Origin: JBGTIS01 sp041745535
GTDB lineage: Bacteria > Bacteroidota > Bacteroidia > Cytophagales > Cyclobacteriaceae
DNA length: 34,215 nt
Direction of reading: 5' to 3'
Assembly: GCA_041745535.1 (NCBI GenBank)
Contig: JBGTIS010000276.1
Location: 1-34,215, forward strand
The number at the start of each line of letters is the position of its first letter. Within the stretch, counting starts at the first letter, position 1. Below, in pieces: positions 33,414 through 34,215 of the stretch. The notes beneath the pieces are model-generated. The model ran no database searches. It was not told where the DNA came from and worked only from the letters and a program-made list of their open reading frames with translations. Both the position numbers and the translations under genes were made by a program.

Positions 33414-34190
33414 ATGGAATGTTTCAGCATTATGAAAAGGAAAAATAAAGTTTTTATGGTAATGCCATTTTCTAATCCGGTAGCTTATAACGCCTATAAC
33501 TACTGCATTAAGCAAGTGTGCAAAGATTTTAACCTGGAAATACGCAGGGCCGATGAAATATTTTCGACCCATCCCGTGTACAGCAACATCGTGCGGGAAA
33601 TTCGCGATGCATCCATTATCATCGTCGATATTACTGACCGGAACCCGAATGTGTTTTATGAACTGGGCATGGCCCATTTGCTCAAGCAAAGCCATACCAT
33701 TATTATTACGCAGGACGACTACAAAGATACCCCATTTGATATATCCCATTTCAGAATCATCAAATATGAAGACAGCATAGAAGGCAAAGAAAAACTGGAA
33801 AGTCAGTTGCGCAAAACCCTGGAAATTTTGCTTACCGATTATAAAACCCTGTATGCCGACCAGTTTGAACTGATTATGAAAGTGATGGTTTCGGCAAAAA
33901 AAATTCATCAGTTATATACCATTATGGGCATTAAGTACTATCCGAAGCCGGTGAAAAAAGATCTGCCTTTGTATGTAAAAGGTCGCTCGCCCTACCGGAA
34001 ATCCACGGAATTTCATGGCATTTCCATAGAAGAGGAAACAGAAACATTTTTACGGCTGGAATACATAAAAAGCAAGAATAAACTGATCTTACTCACTGAA
34101 ACCGGAAAGGCCTTTGTGGAATCACTGGAAGAAAAAAGCTTTATATGCGAAACTTTTCTGGATCAGATTTTTGCCGATACAGAGGAATAA
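33414..34190 (+). CDS. Nucleoside 2-deoxyribosyltransferase-like / TIR-like domain protein
   Basis: A 258-residue cytosolic protein. The first 140 residues follow the deoxyribosyltransferase/TIR-like pattern: NKVFMVMPFSN (11-21), RRADEIF (44-50), IIIVDITDRNPNVFYELGMAH (from 68) with Glu83 at the expected catalytic place, then TIIITQDD and PFDISHFRIIKYE. The last 60 residues look like a winged-helix end (RLEYIKSKNKLILLTETGKAF). Such domains split or transfer N-glycosidic bonds of nucleosides or NAD-like nucleotides and recur in antiphage systems, but here the substrate is unknown. I use ATG 33414; ATG 33432 is a close alternative. It follows dnaE by 18 bases on the same strand, so it is probably the third gene of the damage-inducible cassette. 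Confidence 0.82.
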   Translation: MECFSIMKRKNKVFMVMPFSNPVAYNAYNYCIKQVCKDFNLEIRRADEIFSTHPVYSNIVREIRDASIIIVDITDRNPNVFYELGMAHLLKQSHTIIITQDDYKDTPFDISHFRIIKYEDSIEGKEKLESQLRKTLEILLTDYKTLYADQFELIMKVMVSAKKIHQLYTIMGIKYYPKPVKKDLPLYVKGRSPYRKSTEFHGISIEEETETFLRLEYIKSKNKLILLTETGKAFVESLEEKSFICETFLDQIFADTEE

Positions 34191-34215
34191 GTACAGTGTA
34201 AACTAAGATTTCAAT

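Noticed and set aside
32538..33908. Minus-strand open frames across dnaE and the deoxyribosyltransferase-like gene
   Set aside because: No recognisable protein pattern; the plus strand is clearly coding.

Overview
The window looks like a chromosomal piece of a Bacteroidota bacterium, most likely of the Cytophagales type. Direct signs are a giant secreted protein with a C-terminal type IX secretion (T9SS) sorting domain, tandem BlaR1-like M56 peptidases fused to TonB C-terminal domains, a PD40/carboxypeptidase-regulatory/OmpA protein, a small glycine-rich RRM protein, almost no Shine-Dalgarno sequences, and several promoters with the Bacteroidota -7 element TAnnTTTG. No rRNA, tRNA, CRISPR array, insertion sequence or replication origin was seen.

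Layout. 1-9984 (minus strand): a family-3 acyltransferase cut by the window edge, a 2419-residue T9SS-exported multidomain protein with an intact serine-hydrolase triad, and a second OpgC-like acyltransferase. 10193-12744: an M42 aminopeptidase and, divergently, an AlaA-like aminotransferase. 12751-20074: an exported TPR-CHAT protein (caspase-like His/Cys dyad) divergent from two OmpA-family proteins. 20240-22763: a membrane protein of unknown function with a GEEISWGQR motif, an RRM protein with a good terminator, and a sialidase-like BNR protein on the opposite strand.

22984-27806 (plus) is a BlaI-type regulatory operon: repressor, a membrane-anchored degenerate TonB-like protein, and two paralogous M56-TonB proteins. 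Its promoter carries three copies of the dyad AACTA-N6-TAGTT placed around a perfect -7 element, which looks like autorepression. A fourth dyad with the same ACTA-N6-TAGT core lies upstream of the giant secreted protein.

27929-34190 is an SOS-like mutagenesis cassette: an XRE/S24 self-cleaving repressor (minus) divergent from dinB (Pol IV), a DnaE-type polymerase overlapping dinB by 29 bases, and a nucleoside deoxyribosyltransferase-like protein. dnaE is interrupted by one in-frame amber codon (32520-32522) in an otherwise intact 979-codon frame. Behind the repressor lies an AT-rich Panacea/SocA-like frame without an ATG, in frame with the repressor's TGA stop. The combination of private repressor, two polymerases, a nucleotide-processing-like protein and a Panacea-like remnant is the part of the window most worth following up.
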